A stretch of 64,000 nucleotides of DNA from Gammaproteobacteria bacterium (GTDB taxonomy: Bacteria > Pseudomonadota > Gammaproteobacteria > Enterobacterales > Alteromonadaceae). The translations under genes and the position numbers were made by a program. Location of the stretch: contig JAHJZX010000021.1 of NCBI GenBank assembly GCA_018826295.1, positions 1-64,000 of the forward strand, written 5' to 3'. A model generated the notes under the pieces. It saw nothing but the letters and a program-made list of their open reading frames with translations, was not told the origin of the DNA and searched no databases. Positions 42,640-50,622 of the stretch are shown here, piece by piece. The number at the start of each line of letters is the position of its first letter. Position 1 is the first letter of the stretch.

Positions 42640-44829
42640 ATGAGCTTTGATATGGATGAGGATATACTGCAGGACTTCCTGGTTGAAGCCGGTGAAATTC
42701 TGGAGTTACTGCAGGAACAGCTGGTAGAGCTGGAAAATAATCCGGACGATGCAAATTTGCTTAATGCCATTTTCCGCGGCTTTCATACCGTCAAAGGCGG
42801 TGCCGGCTTTTTGTCACTGGGTGAGCTGGTTGATGCCTGCCACGGTGCTGAAAACGTGTTCGACATTCTGCGCACAGGTAAGCGCCGGGTTACACCAGAG
42901 TTGATGGATGTAATTTTGCAGTCGTTGGACAGTATCAACGCCATGTTTGTAGAAGTGCAAAACCGTCAGCCATTAACGCCTGCAGCGGCTGAATTATTAG
43001 ACGCCTTACATCACTATAGTGAGCCGGACACCGGTGAAGCGCCACCATCTGCAGCCAAGGCTGCGCCAGCCCCAGAGCCTGCACCTGTAGCGGCGCCCGT
43101 TGCGGCGACGCCCGAACCGGCAGCTGGATCGGGTGGTATAGATGAAATAACTGATGATGAGTTCGATCAGTTAATGGATGAACTCCACGGTAAAAAAGGC
43201 GGCCCCACTGCTTCAGCTGCGCCGGCCGTTGTCACACCTGCTGCCAGTGCCGGTGGTGACGATATTACTGATGATGAATTTGAAGCCATTTTAGATCAAT
43301 TGCACGGCAAAGGCTCTTTTGTGCCGGAACAGGTTAATGCCCCCAGTACTGCAGCGCCGGCCAAAGCAGCCGCGCCAGCGAGCGCAAAGGCCGACGATGA
43401 AATTGATGATGCAGAATTTGAAGCCTTGTTGGATCAGTTGCATGGTAAAGGCAAAGCGCCGGTAGAGGCCGCCAAGGCGGCACCGGCTGCGCCAGCACCA
43501 GCGGCTAAGCCTGCGGCATCGACACCGGCTGCACCTAAAGCCGCACCAGCACCTGCACCAACACCAGCTGCGGCACCCGCGGCTGCAGCTGACAAAGCTG
43601 CGGCGGCACAACAAGCTGCGCAAGCTGAAACCACAGTGCGGGTTGATACTAAGCGGCTTGATCAAATTATGAACATGGTGGGTGAGCTGGTATTAGTGCG
43701 TAACCGGCTGGTCAGCTTATCCGGCACAGTTCAAAGCGAAGAAATGAGCAAAGCCATATCTAATCTGGATGTGGTGACTGCTGACATTCAGGGCGCGGTA
43801 ATGAAAACCCGCATGCAGCCTATTAAAAAGGTTTTTGGTCGTTTCCCCCGCGTGGTACGCGATCTGGCGCGTTCGCTGCAAAAAGATATTGAACTGGTGC
43901 TGGAAGGCGAAGAAACCGATTTAGACAAAAACTTGGTTGAAGCCTTGGCTGATCCTTTGGTGCATTTGGTGCGCAACTCGGTTGACCACGGTATCGAAAT
44001 GCCGGAGATCAGGCAAAAAGCAGGTAAAAAACGTACCGGTACGGTAAAGCTGGCTGCTGCCCAGGCCGGCGATCATATTTTACTGACTATCCATGATGAT
44101 GGTGCCGGTATGGATCCGGAAAAGCTAAAAGGTATTGCCATCAAACGCGGCATTTTAGATACCGATGCCGCCGCCAGAATGTCAGACACTGAAGCATTTA
44201 ACCTGATTTTTGCACCGGGTTTTTCTACTAAGGAGCAAATTTCGGATATCTCAGGCCGTGGTGTCGGCATGGATGTGGTAAAAACCAAGATCACTCAGTT
44301 AAATGGTACTGTGCATATTCACTCAAAAATGGGTGAAGGCACCTTGCTGGAAATTAAAGTACCGTTGACCTTAGCCATACTGCCAACCTTAATGGTTGTG
44401 GTTGGTCAGCAAACCTTCGCCTTGCCGCTGGCCGGTGTCAGTGAAATCTTCCATCTGGACTTAGATAAAACCAATGTCGTCGACGGTCAGCTAACGGTAA
44501 TAGTGCGCGAAAAAGCCATACCCCTGTTTTTCCTGGAGCACTGGCTGGTTAAAGGGTCGGATAAACAGCGCCGCCGAGGTCAGGGCCATGTGGTTATTGT
44601 ACAAATTGGTACCCAGCAGGTTGGTTTTGTAGTTGATTCACTGATAGGTCAGGAAGAAGTCGTAATAAAACCTCTGGATGCATTACTGCAAGGCACTCCG
44701 GGTATGGCCGGCGCAACGATCACCTCCGATGGTGGCATTGCACTGATCCTTGATGTACCAAACCTGCTGAAACACTACGCGAAGAAATCAAAAATTAAAT
44801 TTGATCGCTTCAACAAAATAAACGCCTAA
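42640..44829 (+). CDS. cheA: Chemotaxis histidine kinase CheA
   Basis: CheA is the kinase of the chemotaxis array. The 729-residue protein has an HPt domain (1-125) with His49 in FRGFHTVKGGAGFL. A long Ala/Pro-rich linker (about 130-330) follows, then the dimerisation domain (TKRLDQIMNMVGELVLVRNR), the ATPase domain (LVRNSVDHGIE, DDGAGMDPEKL, GRGVGMDVVK) and a CheW-like domain. The linker holds three copies of a motif like DDEFEALLDQLHGKG (43141-43449). In Vibrio, a region between these domains binds ParP, so the repeats are candidates for that contact. I do not see a typical P2 CheY-binding domain. Confidence 0.95.
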   Translation: MSFDMDEDILQDFLVEAGEILELLQEQLVELENNPDDANLLNAIFRGFHTVKGGAGFLSLGELVDACHGAENVFDILRTGKRRVTPELMDVILQSLDSINAMFVEVQNRQPLTPAAAELLDALHHYSEPDTGEAPPSAAKAAPAPEPAPVAAPVAATPEPAAGSGGIDEITDDEFDQLMDELHGKKGGPTASAAPAVVTPAASAGGDDITDDEFEAILDQLHGKGSFVPEQVNAPSTAAPAKAAAPASAKADDEIDDAEFEALLDQLHGKGKAPVEAAKAAPAAPAPAAKPAASTPAAPKAAPAPAPTPAAAPAAAADKAAAAQQAAQAETTVRVDTKRLDQIMNMVGELVLVRNRLVSLSGTVQSEEMSKAISNLDVVTADIQGAVMKTRMQPIKKVFGRFPRVVRDLARSLQKDIELVLEGEETDLDKNLVEALADPLVHLVRNSVDHGIEMPEIRQKAGKKRTGTVKLAAAQAGDHILLTIHDDGAGMDPEKLKGIAIKRGILDTDAAARMSDTEAFNLIFAPGFSTKEQISDISGRGVGMDVVKTKITQLNGTVHIHSKMGEGTLLEIKVPLTLAILPTLMVVVGQQTFALPLAGVSEIFHLDLDKTNVVDGQLTVIVREKAIPLFFLEHWLVKGSDKQRRRGQGHVVIVQIGTQQVGFVVDSLIGQEEVVIKPLDALLQGTPGMAGATITSDGGIALILDVPNLLKHYAKKSKIKFDRFNKINA
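43141..43449 (+). repeat. Triplicated acidic motif in CheA linker
   Basis: Three in-frame copies of a motif reading about DDEFxxLLDxLHGKG occur at 43141-43194, 43258-43311 and 43393-43449. Ala/Pro-rich spacers of about 63-81 bases separate them. Protein identity is high while the DNA differs at many third positions, which points to selection on the peptide rather than recent duplication. Confidence 0.8.
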
Positions 44830-44841
44830 AGAGAGAATTAT

Positions 44842-45981
44842 ATGGCGATTAAGGTGTTAGTGGTTGACGATTCGAGCTTTTTTCGCCGCCGCCTGACAGA
44901 AATTCTGACTAAAGATGGCGATATTGAGTTAGTCGATACCGCGGTAAATGGCCAAGAGGCTGTCGACAAAGCTCTGGCGTTAAAGCCGGATGTGATTACC
45001 ATGGACGTTGAGATGCCGGTGTTAGATGGCATCTCAGCTGTGCGGCAAATCATGCAGCAGCAGCGCATCCCCATTTTGATGTTTTCATCGCTGACGCATG
45101 AAGGTGCCAAAGCCACCCTTGATGCGCTGGAAGCCGGCGCAGTAGATTTTTTGCCGAAAAAATTCGAAGATATCGCCCGCGATAAAGATGAAGCCGGACA
45201 GCTGTTACGTGACCGGGTTAGGGCCGTGGCGCGTAAACGCCAGCTTGGCCGGCCTACGTTTAGCAGTACACTTGGCAATCGTACCGAAAGCCTTACCGCT
45301 AAACTGGCTGAGCGGCCAGCTCTGACCCGCAGCAGCTTTGAACGGCCCAAATTAAGCGAACGGGTTGCACCTGGTACCAGCCGTTTTCAGCCCAGCGGCA
45401 AGCAGTACAAACTGGTTGCCATAGGCACATCTACCGGTGGCCCGGTGGCACTGCAACGCATTATTACCGCCTTACCAGCCAATTTTCCGCTGCCGATTGT
45501 TTTGATCCAACACATGCCGGCTGCTTTTACCGGGGCCTTTGCCCAACGGCTAAATTCGCTGGCAAAAGTAGAAGTGCGTGAAGCTCAGGATAATGATGTA
45601 CTGCGCCCCGGCGTGGCTTATCTGGCACCTGGCGGTAAGCAGATGTTGATTGAAGGCAGCGAGCGTGAGGCCAGGCTGCGGATAAAAGAAGATGATTCAG
45701 CCCGCATCACTTTTAAACCCAGTGTCGATATAACCTTTGCTACCGCGGCCAAAGTCTATGCTGACAAAGTGCTGGCAATAGTATTAACCGGCATGGGCGC
45801 CGACGGCCGGGAAGGTGCGCGGCTGCTAAAACAACTGGGCGCACGGATTTGGGCGCAGGACGAAGCAAGCTGTGTAGTGTACGGCATGCCGCAGGCAATA
45901 GCTGCGGCAGGTTTAATGGATGTGGAAGTTAGCCTTAACGATGTTGCCACTAAACTCGTTGCGGAAGTGACACATGGATAA
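44842..45981 (+). CDS. cheB: Chemotaxis methylesterase/deamidase CheB
   Basis: CheB demethylates and deamidates chemoreceptors after phosphorylation by CheA. The 379-residue protein has a receiver domain with Asp55 in [13 protein letters not shown] linker and a C-terminal esterase domain follow, with Ser in [11 protein letters not shown], His in [17 protein letters not shown] and Asp in [12 protein letters not shown]. The partner methyltransferase cheR is not in this window. The gene overlaps motC by eight bases. Confidence 0.96.
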   Translation: MAIKVLVVDDSSFFRRRLTEILTKDGDIELVDTAVNGQEAVDKALALKPDVITMDVEMPVLDGISAVRQIMQQQRIPILMFSSLTHEGAKATLDALEAGAVDFLPKKFEDIARDKDEAGQLLRDRVRAVARKRQLGRPTFSSTLGNRTESLTAKLAERPALTRSSFERPKLSERVAPGTSRFQPSGKQYKLVAIGTSTGGPVALQRIITALPANFPLPIVLIQHMPAAFTGAFAQRLNSLAKVEVREAQDNDVLRPGVAYLAPGGKQMLIEGSEREARLRIKEDDSARITFKPSVDITFATAAKVYADKVLAIVLTGMGADGREGARLLKQLGARIWAQDEASCVVYGMPQAIAAAGLMDVEVSLNDVATKLVAEVTHG

Positions 45982-46717
45982 ACTAGCCATCAGTGGCTTC
46001 GTGCTGGCAGTGGTTGCTGTCGCCGGTGGTTTTATGATGGAAGGCGGTGCGCTGTCTACCTTGTTGCATTTTCCAGCTTTTTTAATTGTTGCCGGCGGCA
46101 CTGTCGGTGCCGTTATGCTGCAAACACCGCTTAATCAATTTGTATTGGGTATGAAAATGCTGCCCTGGGTAGTACGGCCGGCGCAGTTACCCTTGCAACA
46201 TACAGTAGAACGCATAGTGCACTGGGGTAGCGCAGCGCGCAGCACCGGTTTTTTAGCACTGGAAAACGATGCGCTGGCTGAGCAGGATCCTTTTTTACAT
46301 CGCGGGTTAAATTTGTTGGTCGATGGTGTAGAACCTAAAGTTTTGCAGGACACACTGGACGCCGAGTTAACACTGGAGCGTGAGCGTTTATTGCGCGGTG
46401 CACGAATTTTTGAAGCTATGGGCGGCTATAGCCCAACTATTGGTATCGTCGGCGCGGTTTTGGGCCTTATTCAGGCTATGGCAAATATTTCAGAGCCGGA
46501 ATTACTCGGGCTGGGCATAGCGACGGCATTTGTCGCCACTATTTACGGCGTAGGCTTTGCAAATCTGCTATTTATTCCCGTTGGTAACAAGCTGCAAAGT
46601 CTGGTACACCAACGCACTTTGTATCATGAGTTAATAGTCGAAGGTTTGGTATCAATAGCGCATGGTGAAAACCCGCGCAATATTGAACGTAAGCTGGCAG
46701 CTTACCATTCGGGGTAG
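45974..46717 (+). CDS. motC: Flagellar stator protein MotC (MotA family)
   Basis: MotC forms the ion-driven stator with MotD. The 247-residue MotA-family protein has four membrane segments (about 5-22, 30-50, 150-172, 182-205). It has the conserved cytoplasmic charged loop ([20 protein letters not shown]) and the segment [16 protein letters not shown]. This placement after cheB is the MotCD set of Pseudomonas-type clusters, as distinct from MotAB. A second stator is probably encoded elsewhere. Confidence 0.93.
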   Translation: MDKLAISGFVLAVVAVAGGFMMEGGALSTLLHFPAFLIVAGGTVGAVMLQTPLNQFVLGMKMLPWVVRPAQLPLQHTVERIVHWGSAARSTGFLALENDALAEQDPFLHRGLNLLVDGVEPKVLQDTLDAELTLERERLLRGARIFEAMGGYSPTIGIVGAVLGLIQAMANISEPELLGLGIATAFVATIYGVGFANLLFIPVGNKLQSLVHQRTLYHELIVEGLVSIAHGENPRNIERKLAAYHSG

Positions 46718-46720
46718 CCA

Positions 46721-47710
46721 ATGTACCGGCATAAGCAGCGACATAAGCATGTAGAACACGAGCAGCTGGACCGCTGGTTGGTATCTTATGCTGACTACAT
46801 GACGCTGATGTTTGCCTTGTTTGTCGTGTTGTATGCCATGGCAATGATTAAAGAAGAACAATACAGCGTTCTGGCTAACAGCCTGACCAAAATTTTCGAT
46901 AAACCCGCAGAAGCAGACAGCGGTGTGTCTGGCCAGTCTGTGCTGGTTGAAGCAACAGTACAAAGTGAATTTGATTTACACGGCAGCTCGTTAGAGCAGG
47001 CTAAAGGCCCTGAGCTGGTTGCCGACGCCCGTCAGTTATCTGAAATTGCTGCAAAAAAGCTGGGCAGCCCCCTGCAATCAATAGAGCAACAACTTACTCA
47101 GGCATTAGCCAATTTGTTACAGCAAGGCGTGGCAAAGCTGCAACAGGATGAAAACTGGCTAACAATAGAATTAAACAGTGGTTTGTTGTTTGCCAGCGGC
47201 AGCGCAACAACAACGCCGTCAGCCAGCGTGTTGCTGGCAGAGATAAGCCGTATTATTGCACCCATCAGCAATTTTATCCGGGTGCGGGGTTACACCGATA
47301 ATCAACCGATTAATAACGAGCTGTTTGCTTCAAACTGGGAGTTGTCGGTTAGCCGGGCGACCTCAGTATTGCGCTTATTAGAACAGCTAAATGTAGCGCC
47401 AGCGCGTCTGGCCATTGAAGGTTATGGCCAATATTATCCTTTTGCAGCGAATGACACTGTCCGCGGCCGTGCTGAAAATCGCAAAGTGGTGATCGCCATT
47501 TCCCGTTATGGCTATCAGCAGGAAGCTAGTGCAACGGCAGAGCCTAGTGCTGCAGATATTGAGCAAACAGAGGCACTGCAGCAACAGTTAGAGCAGGTCT
47601 CACAGCAAGATGGTACTATCAGAGTAATTGCCTTACCCGGAGGTGGTATCCGTATTACCACCCGTGAAGACAATCCGGATGCTGAAACATCGCAACAACA
47701 GGATCGCTAA
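46721..47710 (+). CDS. motD: Flagellar stator protein MotD (MotB family)
   Basis: MotD anchors the stator to peptidoglycan and carries the ion-binding Asp. The 329-residue protein has a basic N-terminus, a single membrane helix whose start has the key Asp (RWLVSYADYMTLMFALFVVL), a linker and an OmpA-like domain at about 150-265 (NFIRVRGYTDNQPINNE, NWELSVSRATSVLRLLEQ). It follows motC by three bases. Ion type (proton or sodium) cannot be decided here. Confidence 0.93.
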   Translation: MYRHKQRHKHVEHEQLDRWLVSYADYMTLMFALFVVLYAMAMIKEEQYSVLANSLTKIFDKPAEADSGVSGQSVLVEATVQSEFDLHGSSLEQAKGPELVADARQLSEIAAKKLGSPLQSIEQQLTQALANLLQQGVAKLQQDENWLTIELNSGLLFASGSATTTPSASVLLAEISRIIAPISNFIRVRGYTDNQPINNELFASNWELSVSRATSVLRLLEQLNVAPARLAIEGYGQYYPFAANDTVRGRAENRKVVIAISRYGYQQEASATAEPSAADIEQTEALQQQLEQVSQQDGTIRVIALPGGGIRITTREDNPDAETSQQQDR

Positions 47711-48487
47711 GTGGTTATTTGGACAGTGGCAAATCAAAAAGGTGGCGTAGGTAAAACCACCACTACAGTGACGCTGGGCGGCTTATTGACGCAGCGGGGC
47801 TATAAAGTCTTGTTAGTTGATACCGATCCGCACGCGTCACTGACTTACTATTTTGGTATTGATGCTGAAGAGCTGGAAGTCAGTGTGTATGATATTTTTA
47901 TCCGTGGTAAAGATATCAGCAGTGAAGAGATCCTGCAGTCGTTGTGTCCAAGTGGAATGAAAAATCTGGATATTTTGCCTTCATCGATGGCGCTGGCAAC
48001 ACTGGATAGGTCGCTGGGCACTAAAGGCGGCATGGGGCTAATGCTAAAAAAAGCCCTGCTTAAAATCAAAAATGAATATGATTATGTGCTGATTGACTGT
48101 CCTCCGGTAATGGGGGTGTTAATGGTTAACGCTATTGCTGCCTGTGATCGCATTCTGATCCCGGTGCAAACCGAGTTTCTGGCATTAAAAGGCCTGGAGC
48201 GGATGATAGCGACGATGGCATTAATGCGCACCTCGCAGCAAAAAGACTATGCGTTCACCATTATCCCGACGATGTATGATAAGCGCACCCGGGCTTCGTT
48301 AGAGGCCTATAAAGAGCTAAAAGCCAAATACCAGGACAAAGTCTGGTCGGCGGTGATCCCGGTTGATACCAAGTTTCGTGATGCCAGCCTGGCGCAAACG
48401 CCACCGAGTGAGTTTGCCTCTGCTTCGCGTGGAGTTTTTGCTTACAACACGCTGCTGACCTATTTACTGCAACTGGCACCGGAGTAA
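47711..48487 (+). CDS. parC: ParA-like ATPase ParC, polar chemotaxis array
   Basis: ParC is a ParA/Soj-type ATPase that places chemotaxis arrays at the pole and ensures inheritance after division in vibrios. The 258-residue protein has the deviant Walker A NQKGGVGKTTTTVTLG at 8-23, LLVDTDPHASLTYYFG and LIDCPPVMGVLMVNAI. The start is GTG 47711, directly after the motD stop. The partner ParP follows by three bases. Its place among che genes excludes a plasmid partition role. Confidence 0.92.
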   Translation: MVIWTVANQKGGVGKTTTTVTLGGLLTQRGYKVLLVDTDPHASLTYYFGIDAEELEVSVYDIFIRGKDISSEEILQSLCPSGMKNLDILPSSMALATLDRSLGTKGGMGLMLKKALLKIKNEYDYVLIDCPPVMGVLMVNAIAACDRILIPVQTEFLALKGLERMIATMALMRTSQQKDYAFTIIPTMYDKRTRASLEAYKELKAKYQDKVWSAVIPVDTKFRDASLAQTPPSEFASASRGVFAYNTLLTYLLQLAPE

Positions 48488-48490
48488 GTT

Positions 48491-49309
48491 ATGAGTAATC
48501 TGATTGCCAGTCAGAAGGTTATGCAGCATTATCTCGCTGCCCTGCTGACAGAAGAGGAACCGCAGCAACAGGTCGCACTGCAGCAACAAAAGCAGCAGCT
48601 GAACGAATTGCTGGCGCAGGCGGTTGTAACGACCACCGAGCCGGCTGTCAGTACACAAACAGTTAGCAAAGCCAGCAGTAAGCAGGCCAGCACAACTCAG
48701 ACTGAACAAGCATTGGCCGGGCTAAAACAAAAATTTGTCCAGGCCGAACAGGCAATGCAACTGACACAGCGTGAAGTGCCGGTAGCGCAGCGGTTGGCTG
48801 TAGACACGCCGGCGCCGGTTGCTGAGCCGGCAGTCGTAGCAGCAGCGCCGGTAAAAGACTACCGCCAGGGCAGGTTTCAGGCATTGTTTTTCGATGTGGC
48901 CGGCTTAAAGGTCGCAGTGCCACTGAAAGAGCTCGGCGGCATTCATCAGATGGCAGCAGTTAACAGCCTGTTTGGCAAACCGGACTGGTTTAAAGGTGTT
49001 ATGCTGTACCGAGAGCAGAAAATTAATACGGTGGACACCGCACGCTGGGTAATGCCGGAAAAATATGATCAATCTTTACAGCAAAAGCTAAACTATCAAT
49101 ATGTTATTATGCTGGGCAACAGCAATTGGGGTTTATGCTGTGAGTCACTGATTAACACTTACATGCTGGAACAGGATGACGTTAAGTGGCGTGAAGCTGA
49201 AGGCAAGCGGCCCTGGATGGCAGGCCTGATTAAAAAACATATGTGTGTACTGGTAGATGTAGACGCTATGATAGATTTATTAAACCGTGGTCTGGATATT
49301 ACTGCCTGA
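48491..49309 (+). CDS. parP: ParP, CheW-domain array integrity protein
   Basis: ParP binds ParC and CheA and keeps the signalling array at the pole. The 272-residue product has a Gln-rich N-terminal part (about 1-125) of low conservation. A C-terminal CheW-like (AIF) domain follows at about 130-272 (FQALFFDVAGLKVAVPLKEL, WGLCCESLINTYMLEQDDVK, CVLVDVDAMIDLLNRG). Position between parC and cheW matches Vibrio. ATG with a short gap follows parC. Confidence 0.9.
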   Translation: MSNLIASQKVMQHYLAALLTEEEPQQQVALQQQKQQLNELLAQAVVTTTEPAVSTQTVSKASSKQASTTQTEQALAGLKQKFVQAEQAMQLTQREVPVAQRLAVDTPAPVAEPAVVAAAPVKDYRQGRFQALFFDVAGLKVAVPLKELGGIHQMAAVNSLFGKPDWFKGVMLYREQKINTVDTARWVMPEKYDQSLQQKLNYQYVIMLGNSNWGLCCESLINTYMLEQDDVKWREAEGKRPWMAGLIKKHMCVLVDVDAMIDLLNRGLDITA

Positions 49310-49339
49310 TCAGACAAGGTATTGTAACAGGAGCTGTGC

Positions 49340-49834
49340 ATGAGCAATTTAACCAAGCAGTCTGCCAATAAAAACGAAGCAGCTGATGTTGTCCTGCAAT
49401 GGGTAACCTTTAAGCTGCAGGAAGAAACCTATGGTATTAACGTAATGCAGGTGCAAGAAGTATTACGCTACACCGAAATCGCTCCGGTTCCCGGTTCGCC
49501 AGATTATGTCACAGGTATTATTAACCTGCGCGGTAACGTTGTTACCGTTATTGACACCCGTTCGCGCTTTGGCCTGGCGCCGGGCGATGTTACCGACAAT
49601 AGCCGGATTGTGATCATCGAAGCCGAAAAACAAGTACTCGGCATTATGGTTGATAGTGTCGCTGAAGTGGTTTACCTGAAAGGCTCTGAAATTGATACCG
49701 CGCCAAACGTCGGTACCGATGAGAGCGCCCGCTTTATTCAGGGTGTATCTAACCGCGATGGCGAGTTACTGATCCTGGTTGATTTAAACAAATTGCTCAG
49801 TGACGAAGAGTGGGAAGAGATCCGGTCTATCTGA
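49340..49834 (+). CDS. cheW: Chemotaxis coupling protein CheW
   Basis: CheW links chemoreceptors to CheA. The 164-residue protein is a full CheW domain with an N-terminal extension of about 18 residues. Motifs include WVTFKLQEETYGINVMQVQE, YVTGIINLRGNVVTVIDTR and ILVDLNKLLSDEEW. AGGAG precedes the ATG. Confidence 0.97.
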   Translation: MSNLTKQSANKNEAADVVLQWVTFKLQEETYGINVMQVQEVLRYTEIAPVPGSPDYVTGIINLRGNVVTVIDTRSRFGLAPGDVTDNSRIVIIEAEKQVLGIMVDSVAEVVYLKGSEIDTAPNVGTDESARFIQGVSNRDGELLILVDLNKLLSDEEWEEIRSI

Positions 49835-49835
49835 T

Positions 49836-50276
49836 ATGACACTATGGTTGACTGTGTTAATACAGGCAGGTTTATTGGCGCTGAGCACGGTCGTGCTGTG
49901 GTGGTGGTTTAAACGGCATCAGAGCCAGGATAATCAATATACTGAGCTCGAGCGCCGTCTGGACTACACCAGCCGGCAGTGGCAACAAAGCCAGCTTGAG
50001 GTTGAAGAGCTAAGAGCCGGCATTATTGGTGTCGGTCAACGCGTATTACAACTTGAAACCGCATTACAGCAATTTAGCAGCCAGACTGAGCAGCAACTCA
50101 GCAGCCTGACAGAGCAGCAACAGGCTATAGCGTTGACGGATCCGGAATCTAAAATATACAGCCGGGCGATGAAAATGGTACAGCTGGGGGCTGATCTGGA
50201 AGAGATCATGCGTGAATGCGAACTGCCGCGGGCAGAAGCCGAGCTACTGTATAATTTACATCAAGCCAAACAATAA
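49836..50276 (+). CDS. DUF2802 membrane-anchored coiled-coil protein
   Basis: This 146-residue protein of unknown function has one N-terminal membrane helix (about 3-22, LWLTVLIQAGLLALSTVVLW). A coiled-coil region follows (about 35-95). The C-terminal segment SRAMKMVQLGADLEEIMREC plus LPRAEAELL is typical of the DUF2802 family seen at the end of polar che operons. It may attach something in the chemotaxis array to the membrane, but that is speculation. ATG 49836 follows the cheW stop by one base; longer frames overlap cheW. Confidence 0.85.
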   Translation: MTLWLTVLIQAGLLALSTVVLWWWFKRHQSQDNQYTELERRLDYTSRQWQQSQLEVEELRAGIIGVGQRVLQLETALQQFSSQTEQQLSSLTEQQQAIALTDPESKIYSRAMKMVQLGADLEEIMRECELPRAEAELLYNLHQAKQ

Positions 50277-50313
50277 CCGACACGTTCAATTGTGCAGCCC
50301 CTTTGAAACCTGT

Positions 50314-50619
50314 CTAGGTTTTGATGTCGATACGCTGATGAATATTATGCCAATTTTCCGGAAATTTACCCTGTAACACGTAGGAAAAGGCGATAAGCTC
50401 GGCGATAACAATATACAGCTGCTGCGGGATTTGCTCGCCAAGTTGCAATTGACTTAACAACTTACTTAATTCTTCATCCTGATGAATTAACACCCCGTGC
50501 TCTTTTGCCAGTGCCACTATCTCATCGGCCAGCTCGCCATGGCCTTTGGCCGTTACCGTAGGCGCATTTTTGCCTTCATATTGCAGGGCTGTAGCACTGT
50601 GATAAGTTTTTTTGCTCAT
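50314..50619 (-). CDS. fhlB: FlhB C-terminal-domain paralogue (FhlB-like)
   Basis: This 101-residue protein resembles only the part of FlhB after the NPTH cleavage site (compare ALQYEGKNAPTVTAKGHGEL with FlhB ALKYDQGKFRAPLVVAKGLD). It has no membrane domain and no NPTH. FhlB-type proteins can substitute for the cleaved FlhB tail in export switching in some bacteria. It follows the FliK-like gene by three bases. Since FliK acts on FlhB, the pair probably works together. Function here is inferred. Confidence 0.88.
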   Translation of the reverse strand: MSKKTYHSATALQYEGKNAPTVTAKGHGELADEIVALAKEHGVLIHQDEELSKLLSQLQLGEQIPQQLYIVIAELIAFSYVLQGKFPENWHNIHQRIDIKT

Positions 50620-50622
50620 GTT

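Noticed and set aside
43291-43665. Minus-strand open frame opposite the CheA linker
   Set aside because: It is a shadow of the Ala/Pro-rich coding sequence, rich in Arg and Cys, with no ribosome binding site.
47711-48487. Plasmid or chromosome partition parA
   Set aside because: It is embedded in a chemotaxis operon followed by ParP and CheW, with no parB or parS-like repeats nearby.
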